Counted from the stretch's first letter, positions 12,780-24,411 are shown. The stretch is 64,000 nucleotides of DNA from Astrocystis sublimbata (GCA_022453515.1 JAJNNY010000019.1:496001-560000), one strand, 5' to 3'. Program-made: numbers and translations. Notes: a model not told the origin generated them from the letters alone.

Positions 12780-13738
12780 GTCCCGCCCGTGAGGCCCCAG
12801 ACGTGCGGGCTCATAGGCGGACGCAACGGCGCGACGTCATCCGATTGCCCAACCGACTGTTTCTGGTCCGTGGTGAAATTGGGTGTGTCCTTGGAAAAAA
12901 AAACTCTATCTGTCGAGCCTGTCGAGCCTGTCGCTGTGATTTGGCACCAGAGTGGCAAATCGGGCCCGTCAGCGTCCAATGGGCGGGCGTCGGTCGCAAT
13001 GCATTCGTGCCCAACGCCCAACGTGGGCGAGGAGTCCCTGTCGAGCCTGTCTTGCCCATGCCGAGCCCACGCTTGCGCCCGCACGACCCAGACAAATCCA
13101 GACGCCGGCGCCCAGCGAGCGACGACACTGCTCACTGCTCACTTGCGCCGGCGCCGGGGGCCAGCAGGATCTTTGTACTGCTGGTGAATTCTTGGTCGGG
13201 TCGAAAACGTTCGCCCGGCTGATTGGCCGCCTCACAGTCCCGTCACAGTGAGTCAGGCACACCAGCGACCGCAATGGGAGCCCCCTTTGCGTGAATATCT
13301 GCCAGCCCAGCCAATCCGGCCAACCCAAGCATGGTCACGCCAGCAAGCACATGGTTGCCGGCTTTTATTGGGCCCGGTTGGGCCATGCAATATGTAGCTC
13401 ATACGTCTGTATTTCTGTTCGTTGTGCTCCGGTCTCCCTTTTGACGTATGAGCGACCACATCAGCCTCTTTCGTCTGCCTGCATCTGAACCTATGAACTT
13501 CAACAACGACATCTACCAACGACATCTCCTCACACGCCTCACACTGTCTCCCACCTGAACAAAACCATCGACATGCTAAGGAAAGATACTAACTCTTCCT
13601 CCTATTCATACCAAGACGAGCTATTGAACCACATCGGCTGCTCCCCACCATCCTCACTGAGCATCCACCACATCATCAACCCAATTCAACCAGAGTACGA
13701 CAAACCACTACCAACATCAACATCACACATTGCCGCCA

Positions 13739-16537
13739 ATGGACAGCATCATGGAAACCTTCACCAGAAGGCCGAGGGAGAGGGCACCCTCCGTGCCTGG
13801 TGGTTTCCCCGGCTACACTGAAGAGCCATCTAGACAGCGGTCCCGGTCCAGACCAGCACCAGTGTCGGATACAGAAACCACATACGACAGCTCTTCTGTA
13901 CTATCTGTGGAGCCACCGAAACCTCCCAAGGGAATACTCAAGAACTCTCCCAGTCGGTTGCAAGAGAAGCGACTTGCTGCGAGATTCTATAGAGTACCAC
14001 CGCCCGTACAGACACATCAAGCACCGCGGCACTCTCCTGCGCGCTCACCTACCTATTACGCCTCTGACAGCACTTACACTGACCACGACTGTGAGACGGA
14101 CGTCAACTCGACTTCCTCGGAATTGTCTGTCAACACACAGGCTACCAGTGTAGCGTCTTCAGACTTTTCCGATGTCAGGCCAAGAAAACCATCAGTGCAG
14201 ACCAGGCACGTCCGACCCGTGTCTCTGCCAACCACCATAACTCGAGTAAGGGCACGCCCGCGAACCCGTACATCCTCGGAGGTGTCGAGGTCGGAGGTGA
14301 CTAAGGGCCCCTCGCAGTCCAGTGGGAGGAGGACTGTGCACATACAAATCATACCTAACAAGACAACACCATCGGATGCTCAAAACATGCAACTAGCCAG
14401 AGTTCCCGGTCGGGAATTAGTCCATAAGCTGGAACGGCTAGAGAGCGATACGGAGGATCTCCGACACCACGGGATGCAGCTTTCTCGAAAACTTGACTAC
14501 ACATCTGACGAGCTTTCTATAAAGATGCTCGAAAACAAACAGATGGTGCGAGAGCTGTACCAAGAACGGAACGCTAAGGAGCTCATTATTCGAGACCTAG
14601 AAGAGCAACGGAAGCTGTTCGATGAGTTTCGATGCGACTTCGTGTCACAGAAATCGGCCCTCATGGAAGCAGAGAGGGAGCGTGATCGTCTCAGACAAGC
14701 CCACAGCGATGCGGAGAAGAAGCTCCTTAATATCGAGAGGGACATTTCCGAGCGAGAGCAGCAACAAAAGGAACAGGACGAGCTTCTCCAGCAACAGATC
14801 GCCAAATTGGCGGCCGCTACTACGACCTTGGAGGAAAAGGTGACTATCAGCGACGAAAAGCTCAAGACCCTTGCCGCGGAGCGCGACAATCTACAAGCCG
14901 TTTCTAGACAATATCAAGTTCAACTCAATGTGTTAAGGGAAATTAATAAGACGGATCGAAACGAGCCCAAGGCGACAGAGGAGCTACAAAAGCAGTTGCA
15001 ATTCAACCTCGACAGGTACTCGACCGAGAAACAGGGTCTCGAGGAGAAGATCACCCACTTGGAGGAGAATGTGTTTGCATTTCGAGCCCATATCACTGAA
15101 TCTGATATGGCAATGAAGAACCTCGAAGACACACTTGCTATTGAAAGAGCTACGACACGGAACCTAGAAAAGACTTCCGCAGCTGACAGGGACGCACTCT
15201 TACAGCAACTATCAGCTGAAAAGGACACCACCGAGAAGCAGCTTCTGGCCGATAACGACAGGGTACAGAAGCAGCTCAGTGCTGAAAAGGCAGAATTGGA
15301 GACAAGACTCGAGGCCACAACAGACGAGCTGGCACGACAATTACAGTCCACCAAAGCCGCCCTCGAAACCCAACTCATGGACACGAAAGGAGAGTTGGAG
15401 AAACAACTCGAAGACGCCAAAGTGGCCCTAGAAACTCAGCTTGAAGCTCACAAGGCCGAAAGGGAAGAGTTGGAACAGAAGATCGAAGCCGGGGAAGCGG
15501 CTAAGATCAACATTGAAAACGAACTTTGGGCAGCCAAAGATGCGCTTGTAACGGAGGTCAAGGAGGCTAGGTACACACTACAGACAAAGGGATCGACATG
15601 GCAGACTGAGAAGGACGACAAACAAACTACCATTGACGGTCTCATTACCGAGCTGGCTGGCGCTAAGAATGCTAACATTTCCCTTGCGATGGAGCGTCTC
15701 GTGATGGAGAACAAGCTGAAAGAGGTGGAGGCCGGCTTGGCTTCCATCCAAGCCGAGCTCGCAGACCTACGAGCTACCCACGAAACTCTCATGTCCGACA
15801 ACGAGCAACTCAAGACCCAGAACGGCGACCTCACACAGAAGGCCGCAGACCTCGACCAGCTCCACATCGAGAAAGTGGCAGAGATCGAGAAGCTGCAAGC
15901 CGAGCATGCCACACTGGACGAACGCATCCAGACCATACAGGCGGACCTTGACACAGCGCATGCCGCACGCGACATAATCATGGGCGAGAAAGAGAAGATG
16001 GAGGTGCAGGTGAAGGAGCTCGAAGCTGGCTCTCCCGCTCTAATGAGATTGAAGGGAGAGAAAGTAGAGCTCGAGGCACAAGTGTCCAGTTTGCAGGCCG
16101 ATGCCGACAAAGCGGCCACCCTTACCCAAGCCAACGCCGATCTTGAGGCGCGTGCCTCCACGCTCCAGGAAAAGGCGGACCAGGTGCCCACACTCGAGCA
16201 ATCCAACACGGAGCTCTCGCAAGCCAAGACGGACCTTGAGGGACGTATTGCCGTTGTGCAAGGCGAGGCAAGCCTCATCCCCGGCTTGCGGGACCAGATC
16301 GAGCAATTGAATGGGCAGATTCGCAACATGCAAAACGCAGCCAGCGCGACTGCGAATTCCAACAGCGCCAGCCGAAAGGAACGGCCGCTCAGCCGCAGCA
16401 ACTCGCGTGCGCCTGGAAAAAGACACGGCCGCTCGCCCTCGAACGGGCTCGTTTTCGTCCGGAGCCCTTCTGAGAAGGGAGGCGTCTACATAACCACACG
16501 TGAGGCCCTTGCGAAGGAAAAGGAAAGGGGCGATTGA
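13739..16537 (+). CDS. long coiled-coil protein of unknown function
   Basis: Intronless frame of 932 residues from the first ATG (the frame extends to a TTG at 13730, which I do not use). Residues 1 to about 210 are disordered and rich in Ser, Pro and Arg, including PPKPPKGILKNSPSR, which resembles a phosphorylation-rich tail. From about 215 to 870 it is almost continuous heptad-type coiled coil dominated by Glu, Lys, Leu, Gln and Ala, with near-repeats such as ALETQL and ELEKQLEDAK around residues 535-575. The basic Ser/Arg-rich C-terminus includes LSRSNSRAPGKRHGR. Such architecture suits cytoskeletal, spindle-pole, septum or Golgi tethers, but I do not recognise a specific family and assign no function. 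The large antisense frame over it is a codon-bias shadow. Confidence 0.85.
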   Translation: MDSIMETFTRRPRERAPSVPGGFPGYTEEPSRQRSRSRPAPVSDTETTYDSSSVLSVEPPKPPKGILKNSPSRLQEKRLAARFYRVPPPVQTHQAPRHSPARSPTYYASDSTYTDHDCETDVNSTSSELSVNTQATSVASSDFSDVRPRKPSVQTRHVRPVSLPTTITRVRARPRTRTSSEVSRSEVTKGPSQSSGRRTVHIQIIPNKTTPSDAQNMQLARVPGRELVHKLERLESDTEDLRHHGMQLSRKLDYTSDELSIKMLENKQMVRELYQERNAKELIIRDLEEQRKLFDEFRCDFVSQKSALMEAERERDRLRQAHSDAEKKLLNIERDISEREQQQKEQDELLQQQIAKLAAATTTLEEKVTISDEKLKTLAAERDNLQAVSRQYQVQLNVLREINKTDRNEPKATEELQKQLQFNLDRYSTEKQGLEEKITHLEENVFAFRAHITESDMAMKNLEDTLAIERATTRNLEKTSAADRDALLQQLSAEKDTTEKQLLADNDRVQKQLSAEKAELETRLEATTDELARQLQSTKAALETQLMDTKGELEKQLEDAKVALETQLEAHKAEREELEQKIEAGEAAKINIENELWAAKDALVTEVKEARYTLQTKGSTWQTEKDDKQTTIDGLITELAGAKNANISLAMERLVMENKLKEVEAGLASIQAELADLRATHETLMSDNEQLKTQNGDLTQKAADLDQLHIEKVAEIEKLQAEHATLDERIQTIQADLDTAHAARDIIMGEKEKMEVQVKELEAGSPALMRLKGEKVELEAQVSSLQADADKAATLTQANADLEARASTLQEKADQVPTLEQSNTELSQAKTDLEGRIAVVQGEASLIPGLRDQIEQLNGQIRNMQNAASATANSNSASRKERPLSRSNSRAPGKRHGRSPSNGLVFVRSPSEKGGVYITTREALAKEKERGD

Positions 16538-17540
16538 CTTCTCCGGATGATGGGTATTCAGCGGATCCAACACTGATTACCCCAAAAGGAGTACTGCTTC
16601 GAAGATCTGATGACGAGGACGACTACGAAAATTATGATTACGATCATGTATCACCTGTGTTGCATTGCATTGCATCGCGTTGTGCAAAGTTTGTGGCGAT
16701 GGAGCACAGATTTCAATTCTCATTTGTTTCACTCCTTTCCTTTGTTTCGTCTATTGCAAATACCACTACGAATGTTTCGGTAATGGAGCGGCTTGATTAT
16801 TTTTCTTTCTCATCAATGATACACATGTTCGATCACATCGCGAAGCTCCTGGCTTGAGTTTGATTTGCAGAGGGAAGCGAAGGAGTCCAGCGACTGATTG
16901 ACAGATACGACAAGCTGATCTCAGCATGCGCCATTTCTAATATGTACTATTTTCTTTGAATCTGTTTCATCATTTCTTGTATCTAACATTACCATGTACG
17001 AGGGGGGGACGCAAAAGGAGGCTTTAGAAGACCGAGGCAAAAAGGACGAAAAAGGCTCGGCAACGGGTGGTCTCTTTTCATTTCGGACAATTGGCCACCA
17101 TCGGCGGGTCCGGGCATCGGCCAGGCGGGCATCTTGGCCACTTCCGATGCCCATTAATCGGTTACACGGGGAACATCGCAAAAGGGAAAATAAGCACGCA
17201 TTAATAGATAGCGGAAAATAATTTTCATACTTTATGATTATCATGAATATTTCTATGTCGTCACCTTTCTGTAGGTGATGCGATTGGTGAACGTAACTGC
17301 GTAGACATACATGTCTTGGGATCTGATCATGGAAGCGAACAAATGGACTCGTTGGGGCAGATGGATCGGCAGGCGCCGGCCTTTGCTGGGGAAGTTCTAG
17401 ACAGCATCATCCTTGCCGGTCGGGCACAGATACCGGCTGACTCGTACCTACTCGTAACATCACACAGACTAATGGTCGAAGCTTTGGATGATCGCCGTGT
17501 GTTGCACAACATCCGAGGCCCAAAAGTTCAATATCGACCT

Positions 17541-17574
17541 CGTGCTCGTGCTCGTGCTCGTGTTTGTGCTTGTG
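17541..17574. repeat. (CGTGCT)n tandem repeat
   Basis: Hexamer CGTGCT repeated about three times, continuing as degenerate TGTTTG and TGCTTG units; non-coding context. Confidence 0.65.
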
Positions 17575-19080
17575 TACTGTAGCTGAGTAGTAGTCTCGGC
17601 CCAATTACGCAGTAGTTTGTGTTAGGGTAAGTAGCGCAACACAAATGCCGCAACACCCTCTGCGAACATCATTGGATTAGTGTCTAAGTTGACAGGCCAA
17701 GCAGCGCAGAGAGGTTTGGCCGAACACGGTAACGAATCTGATGCCAGATCTGGGGTAAACCGCCGGCGACGCGGATATTGGACCTTGGCTCTAGGTACTT
17801 AGCTAAGTATCTAACGTACTCTGTAAGCCTAACTGGAATCCAACAACGGTGTCGACAACTCTGATGCAAGACAGACGCGTCTTCGATGTGTTGTTGCTGC
17901 TAGACATGGAATTTGCTACTATTTCATGTACCCGAACACTGCTAACAGAGGCCGAGACTCCGAGCAGCATACTCATACAGGATGACAGGATGCCCACACG
18001 GACAACAGGCCACGCATCTGGCGAGCAAGCTCGATATAGCTCAGGGGGATATAGGATCGCTACATGCATTTGTAGTGCTTGGCATACATAGAATAGCTGA
18101 AAATAGCAGCCGAGCTCACCACGGGGAAGCCGGGATTGAGAGCTAAGGTACCTACCTAGGTATTAACCGTGCTGGAGTAATATGTAACATACAGCAAACT
18201 ATATGTACAAAATAGGGGATATTCCAGCTTCACATGAAAAGACGCTAACTCAAGCTGCCCAAGGAGCTTGCCCTCTATGGGCCGAATATGGAGTCCATAG
18301 ATCCCCCGACCCAATAAACAAGCAACGTGTTTGCGGGAGGGCGACAGTTCGGGCTGATTGGGTGCGCCAGAGTTGCCAGCGAGGCGGTAGAGATGGAGAT
18401 ACCCGCCTCACCCGCCGCCCCCAACCTAGCGGATCTGCATCCCGCTCCTCTGGGGAGGTGAACAGGGATGGACCTGCACACTGTGCATTCGTTGCCGTAC
18501 TCGTCACTTGCAAAACGTGACCATGTTATTTCTCCGTACTGTATATCGGGAAGTACTATGCATTACAGAATCGAAGCATATGGCCGTTTTGTTTCCAGAT
18601 CACTCTATATCTTGCGAGTTTCATTGAAATACGCTGCTATGGCATGATGGAAACGCTATGGCCGAACAGCCGCAGCTGATGGGGAGGGAAATACCTAGGT
18701 AAACTACACTCTGTTGGCATTTCGAACGTACATAGGTACCTATAATACTGTATGCTCAAGCTGCAGATGAAACGCATTCAGAAAGTCCGGGGTAAGCAGA
18801 GCAAAGCAGAGGGCCCGGATGGGGTGTTCTTTCCACAAGGGGAGATATCTTGTCGTCGACTGCATAACATCAATGAATCCGAAGCGTATGAAGCTCGGCA
18901 ACGTGTACGCCCAACCCCACACATCACCGCCCGCCCGCCCCCTTTTTCTCCCCGCATAATGCAGCAACAGGCCGGCCGACCGCCCAACCTCCTTACGTGT
19001 TCGTGTTTTGATACGTTGTAAATACATCAGTCAATCACTTCGGGTCTAGAGTCCGCGAGTCGCCCCAACAACTCATTTAT

Positions 19081-19097
19081 TTACTTACTTACTTACT
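19081..19097. repeat. (TTAC)n microsatellite
   Basis: Four tandem TTAC units followed by degenerate copies. Confidence 0.7.
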
Positions 19098-19728
19098 GAC
19101 CTACTTGCTGACCGGACTATCCCGCGTTCTGGCTCAACGGCAGGCGAGCGCCGACGTCATGCTTCATCGTCATCATCCAGCCAGAGCTCATATGCACCAC
19201 CGGTGCACAACAACGGATCGCACTGTACAGGCAAAGCCGCCAACGTGTTGCTTATGTGTTGTCCGTGGCCGACCTGACTGCGTTATAGTTTGACGTTAAA
19301 GAAACAACAACATTCTTCTGGCTTTGCTGGAGGTGGCCCTATTTATATCTTCGATCTTTGCTCGTTCATCTACTCGCATTCTTCTATTCATACAGATAAT
19401 CATAACTGACCTAACTTCTCGCTATTCTTGCCTCGGAAACTAAACTACGCTCACGCTTCTAACTAAATTAGCAATTCCTGAACATATGTACGGAACAAGT
19501 AGTTTGTGTTTAGAATAGTAGGGTGGCATTAGTCAAGACTTGCGGCCATTAGTATTATCCCAAAACTTTTCCATGCAGTGAAATACACCTCTAGACAACC
19601 ACGAAAGAAAACAGGTCAAAAGTAAATCAAATAAATCTAGGGAGAGACCCTTGGACGACGCGAGTAGGGCACGGATTGGTAGGCTTCTGGCGGCGGCGCG
19701 CTGTTTAATCAGGTCAGCATTGCAGTTG

Positions 19729-22700
19729 TTAATAGAGGAAAGGAAGCTGCTTGGAGAGCTGGCTATTTATTACTGACATGTTGGTCTCGCTCATTGTGGT
19801 TGTCCGCGTCGACAGTATCTGAGAAACGGGCACCGGCGAAGGTGTTTCCGACGATGGTGTCGCCGTAGTCGTTGGCTCTGATGGGGCAATGAGCACGGTC
19901 GCGTACGTTGCAGGGGAGGATGGAATAGACGTAGACGACGCAGAAGAACTCGAAGCAGCTACATGCGCGGTCGGGGTGCTGGATCGGATAGTCAATGTTG
20001 GGAGGGTGTCGGTCGACGACAGCTCAGGCGACAAGGTAGGATCGGAACCAGAAGATGCAGGTATGCCAGGGGTTTCAGAAAATGTCGGTGTGGTGGGTGA
20101 ATTGCCGGGCGGATTGGGGACAGATGACGTTGAAGAGGAGAGCACTGGAGAAGAAGTGGACGTCGTGACCGACGTGACGATGGATTCCAGTACTGAAGAG
20201 GCTGATGATGATATAGTGTCTGCTGTTTGAGGGCTGCTGCTTGGTCCCGTACTAGAAGTACCGTCGTCTAATTGCTTCGTGGACGGCTTTCTCGTCGAAG
20301 AGCCCTGAGTAGAACTCTTGGTAGAACTCTTGGTAGTACTCTTAGTAGTCCTTCTAGTGGTGGTCTTTGTAGAGCCCCTGGTACTCGACTTTGTGGATCC
20401 CTTGGAGGTGCGTGAAGCAGAGCTTATGGAAGCCCCTCTTGTCGAGGGTCCAGCAGTTACTGCAGAGCTGCCAGTATTGCTAATAGAAGATGCCCCGACA
20501 ATGTCCTCCGTAGAACCTGTACCTACGATTGAGATCGTGCTAGAGATGCCCAGAACTAAACTACTAATCGTAGAGTTGTTGGAGGCAGTGGAGTTCAGAG
20601 GGTCAGTTGGATCATTGGGGCCTGGCCTTTTAGGGTTACCATTCGGGTCCCTGTCATCGTTGTTGGTGCCATTAGACTCATTTGGCCGATTGACATTCCT
20701 ATCGGGCCCAAGGCTCGTTGATGTTGACACTGGTGCGGTGGTGATAACGCTGCCGCTGATTGGGGGATCTAGTTGCAGGCTGCTCTGTGAAGTGGGAGGA
20801 CTGCTGAAGATTGTTTGATAAGTAGTACCCACCGCCGTATTAGAAGTCACTGTTCTGCTTGACGCAGAGAGCACGCGATCCGGAAGCGTTGGTCGCTCCG
20901 TGGTGACGCTATTAGCGCTTGTCAAAGTCGTCGAAGTAGTCGACCCAATTTCAGAAGAGAGCGTCTCTGGAGTGGTCGCAATCATGGATGTAGAACTGGT
21001 TCCTATGGCGCTGGTATTGCTACCGCTATCACCGACACTATTGCTCCCACTCGGGTTGCTCTGCGATGACATGCCACTAGAGGTAGTCGGGTTTGGTGTT
21101 GTGTCAGCTGAACTATTTGAGCTAGAACTGGCGATCCTGAGTGAACCGGAGGGCGTGCTAGTTATACTCGATTGCCCAGTGGTGATCTCTATCGTGATGG
21201 TAGAGTTAGTCAACTCAATTCTATTGCGTCGTGTGGTTCTCGATGTGATTGCAGTGGGTGTTGTCATCGCATTCAGTCCATTCTCCGTTGATACACCACT
21301 AAATGCACTTGTTGTGTTAGACAGTACACCGTTCAGACTGGTTGATATATCCGTTGGCGTCGTAGTGTCAGCGGATTCGGATAAGTTTGCCCGCGTGCTC
21401 GCTGTGGTGGTGTCCATGGAAGACGTCACCAAGCTTGATGCTTGCACAGCCAAATTTGAGCTGATTGTGCCGTTTGGAGAAGGAAATGTGCTATTTATAG
21501 CGGCAGAACCTGCTGTCGAGACCCCATTAGAGCTGGTGGAATTGGCCGACCCAGTTGTTATTTGGCTTGCTAGAGATGAAGTGATCGTCTGCGGAACAAT
21601 GCTAGTTACAGTTCTCCTAGATGATGGAGCTGTTCCTACAAGTAAACGACGAGATGTGGTTCTCGAGGCCCGGTCAGCGGTTCTTGATACGTTGAACGCA
21701 TTATCGCTCGGAACGCTCGAGGACTGGCGAAAGCTTGAATCGGTCGTTTGGTTGCTGAATGCTCCTATGGTTGACAGAGGGCTTGCGGTGAGTACCATAC
21801 TACTGGTCTGCTCCTTCAAAGTTTCTACAGGTGAGCTATGCTCGATTGTAGAGTCGCCAGCAGGACTCAAGTTCGTATCTGACGTAGCAAAGCTACCGAG
21901 TTTGCCAGTGGAAGTACTATCCGTGACGACATCGTCTTGGCAGCTCCCGGCTGAAGCAGTATCTCGTCAGTGTATGTATACCCAGATAATTGAACTCCCT
22001 AACATACCTTCATAGACACGCAAATACACATGGGAGCACTCATCCGGCCCTCCTGACTCTGTGAATGTCGCGTATATGTGGTCGTTAGCACCTTGGCAGA
22101 ACCTGGCTGCGCCTCCCCAGAAAGCTGCATTCCGCCATTCTAGGAAGTCATCTACAGCAGTTTCGAAACAAGATGCCATCGCTCCTTGCGGCTGGCGAGT
22201 TAAGTCTATGTAGCGTGCTTCTGGGCTGGTAGATAGAGGCCTGCCGGCACTCTGTAATTGGCAATTATCAAGGACAAATGTTTGGGCTTCGGAGCACTTT
22301 TCCGAGGTCCCTGATGATGAAGTTCCAATGAAGTTTCCGATAGTCCCTGGGGGTTTCGTGTCTTGGGAACGATGCCTTGTTATCCCCAGTATTATACGTG
22401 TCATCTGAGACCATGTAAGAAGGTATGATACGACACTGTTGAAGCGCACAGGGCTTAGACACTTACAGGCGATTTCGTTTCCTCCGAACCTATTGTCGCC
22501 GCCTCGGTACTCATCGCAGGTTGGTTCAGTAGAATCTGAGTATGAATTTGAGAATGACCTTCAGCGCCAAATACTGTGGTAACGTGATGCGCCGCTTGCT
22601 GGCCGGGGGCAATATCAGGAAGCAATGGCCCTCCGTTCATACTGTGATCGTTCCCCAGTGTGTGTACATTCGCGTCGTATAGCTGGGTATGCGCCTTCCC

Positions 22701-23050
22701 TGGGTGAGGGTTTGGGCGTGCGGCGGTCGCATGATTTGAATTATCAATATGTTTGACTGGTGTTATAAGTTAGCGACAGCGCGACGGATATAACACCTAA
22801 TGAGGTCAGTTTTGAACGTACCGCTCCCGTCTTCTGTACACGGCTCACCATCTTTGAGACTGGTCGCAAAGTTCAATGGAAGTGTTATCAACACAGTTGT
22901 GACGTAGGTATGGCATATTGACTGAGGTATCTGGACCAGCCCATGAGCCTTGTGGTGAACTGGATAGACATGTGGTGATCTGTCGACTTTGGCATCTAGT
23001 CCATGACCTGCATGGACGAGGTATACCAACAAAGCTAGAAACTTAATCAT
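19729..23050 (-). CDS. large secreted Ser/Thr-rich (mucin-like) protein
   Basis: Model exons 23050-22822, 22756-22467, 22404-22008 and 21962-19729 join in frame to 1049 residues. The N-terminus MIKFLALLVYLVHAGHGLDA is a signal peptide. Exon 3 encodes a Cys-containing module of about 120 residues, with cysteines in EKCSEAQ, LDNCQLQ, MASCFETAVDDF, ARFCQGAND and PDECSHVY, which looks like a small folded domain. The rest, about 710 residues, is low-complexity and more than half Ser, Thr, Asn and Pro, a typical heavily O-glycosylated stalk. It has a Lys/Ser/Thr block (KSTTKSSTKSSTQGSS) near residue 850. No clear C-terminal GPI hydrophobic tail is seen (it ends QLSKQLPFLY), so either it is wall-associated another way or a 3' exon is missed. 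The acceptor of exon 4 (CTGACGAG) is weak. The role is probably cell surface or adhesion, by inference. The gene is divergent from another surface-protein gene at 23578. Confidence 0.75.
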
Positions 23051-23577
23051 TAGTGATAAGTACTCATAAACCGAGAGTGATTAACTGAGGACCCATTGAC
23101 TGGAGGTGAAGTTGGTCATCGCACTGCTAGAAAGCTTTGTCCTCGGAAAGTGAGCAGGCACTGCGCGCGTGAGGGTGCGCGAGGATCTTCGGTACATATT
23201 AATAAAACTTTAGGTACGTGGCTCCGGTCGATCGATTCCATCAGTTCTAATTAGCAGTGGATGATCAATTCTTCGCAATACCAGCTGATCCGCCCACCTC
23301 GCCACACTTCACGAAGGCTGCCATTCCTGTCCCAAAATGCATGTCTCAGTCGCGTCACACTATGCTATGATAAGAATCGTCAACAGTATAACGCGATTCT
23401 CATTCTCAACATCATCACTATAAACATGCAGATATATGTAGAAATGTTTGCAGATAATCACCAAGTTATATATACGGCGCGTCGGCGCACCCGAGACCGC
23501 ACTGCCCCTCCCATCCCTCCCCCCCTCTCTCCCTATGTCTTGGTGTGTCGCGCTATCGAAAGCGCCCCTTTTCATCC
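23051..23577. other. shared divergent promoter of two surface-protein genes
   Basis: About 530 bases between the start codons of the Ser/Thr-rich secreted protein (-) and the small signal-peptide protein (+). The only clear element is a TATATATA run close to the plus-strand gene. Confidence 0.5.
23466..23475 (+). promoter_or_regulatory. TATA box of the small surface-protein gene
   Basis: A TTATATATAC stretch about 105 bases upstream of the ATG at 23578; positional inference. Confidence 0.45.
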
Positions 23578-24411
23578 ATGAAGTCCTCCATCCTCAGCCC
23601 AATGCCTATTCTGGCCTGCGCAGGCATCCTCATCCACCTCACTTCGGCCCAGCACCTCGCATATTCGTCATATACGGTCACAGAATGCGTCACCGCGACG
23701 GATTTGCTGCCCGACAAAGCGGTGTTCCCACCAGCTGCTGGACCTACTATCGCCACAGCCCCATGCGACGACCATGATCATGCGCATGGGGATGGAAGAC
23801 CACCCTTGATAACCCTCTCCTATTCCATGCCGCCCTGTGCAGAAGGCGACTGCCCATCCTGCACGCTTCTCAGCTCTTTCACGACCGCCTACCCAGCGTT
23901 CCCGACCCCTGGGGTTCAAGGTCCCATCCAGGGCCATGCTCAGGGAGAGATGGGAATGGCAATGGCAACCCAAAGCTACGTGATAACAGAGACCTACATC
24001 GGCCTCTCGTCGCTTCCACCGTTCGCGAAGCCCACTGCGATTCCATACGGCTTCGTCACGGGCATCGAGACGTGCGATCCGGGCGTGTGTGGCGGGGCTG
24101 AGTCAATAACTGCGACTGTGACGTATCCGGCGTCGAATAACCCTGTTCCCGCACATACTCCCGAGAACTACGCATCAGGCGCAGGGGCGCCGACGCCTGC
24201 GCATGATGAACATGGGTGTGATGTCGCGGAGGGTGCGAGCGGCGAGAAATGCTCGACATTTGCGACTCACACGGGCGGCTCTTTGGATAATCCTACTGGT
24301 ACTGCACCCGCATCTGCGCAGCAGCCGACGGCTGTGGTTGCGGGTGGAAACATCTTGCGGGGACCGTTCGAGGTAGTTTTTGTGTTTGTACTGTTGATAG
24401 CAGCACCATGA
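23578..24411 (+). CDS. secreted or GPI-anchored small protein, unknown function
   Basis: Single-exon frame of 277 residues from the ATG at 23578. That start places a signal peptide (about MKSSILSPMPILACAGILIH followed by LTSA) directly at the N-terminus; the frame extends upstream only through non-ATG codons. The mature part has scattered Cys in PCDDHDHAHGD, MPPCAEGDCPSC and ETCDPGVCGG, plus repeated T-x-T-x-T and TVTYP beta-strand-like segments. A Ser/Thr/Ala/Pro-rich linker then precedes a terminal hydrophobic stretch (GPFEVVFVFVLLIAAP), a plausible GPI-attachment signal. The His/Asp cluster near residue 65 could bind metal, but this is only suggestive. I recognise no named family; many ascomycete wall proteins have this plan. 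It is transcribed divergently from the mucin-like gene. Confidence 0.8.
   Translation: MKSSILSPMPILACAGILIHLTSAQHLAYSSYTVTECVTATDLLPDKAVFPPAAGPTIATAPCDDHDHAHGDGRPPLITLSYSMPPCAEGDCPSCTLLSSFTTAYPAFPTPGVQGPIQGHAQGEMGMAMATQSYVITETYIGLSSLPPFAKPTAIPYGFVTGIETCDPGVCGGAESITATVTYPASNNPVPAHTPENYASGAGAPTPAHDEHGCDVAEGASGEKCSTFATHTGGSLDNPTGTAPASAQQPTAVVAGGNILRGPFEVVFVFVLLIAAP

Larger units (their letters stand above)
9806..13738. other. long intergenic region
   Basis: About 3.9 kb with no recognisable gene. The first 2.5 kb is of ordinary composition with short random frames. From about 12.5 to 13.3 kb the DNA becomes GC-rich and several overlapping frames on both strands exceed 100 codons, but they shadow one another and show no domain. 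The distal part, with several runs of CCACCATC-like sequence near 13.5-13.7 kb, resembles a fungal 5' leader for the gene at 13739. Confidence 0.5.
16538..19728. other. long intergenic region with simple repeats
   Basis: About 3.2 kb without a supported gene. It contains a CGTGCT-type tandem run (17541-17574), a TTAC run (19081-19097), and several copies of a CTAGGTACC-type palindromic motif (about 17791, 18148-18163, 18691-18701, 18732). Frames such as 17316-17582 extend through the repeats and carry no domain. Confidence 0.5.

Noticed and set aside
12289..13525. Several 99-196 codon frames on both strands in the GC-rich intergenic block
   Set aside because: They overlap in almost every register, as expected from few stop codons in GC-rich DNA, and none shows a domain, signal peptide or intron pattern.
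14497..16401. Minus-strand frames (up to 317 codons) opposite the coiled-coil gene
   Set aside because: Antisense shadows caused by biased Glu/Lys/Gln codons; they read as Ser/Cys/Phe-rich nonsense.
16534..16857. 107-codon plus-strand frame overlapping the stop of the coiled-coil gene
   Set aside because: It begins inside the coding end and runs through 3' UTR-like sequence; no family features.
20318..22015. Long plus-strand frames (up to 371 codons) opposite the Ser/Thr-rich secreted protein
   Set aside because: They are Val/Leu/Glu-rich translations of the complement of a Ser/Thr-repetitive coding exon, without domains or splice logic; the minus-strand product has a signal peptide and a consistent exon chain.
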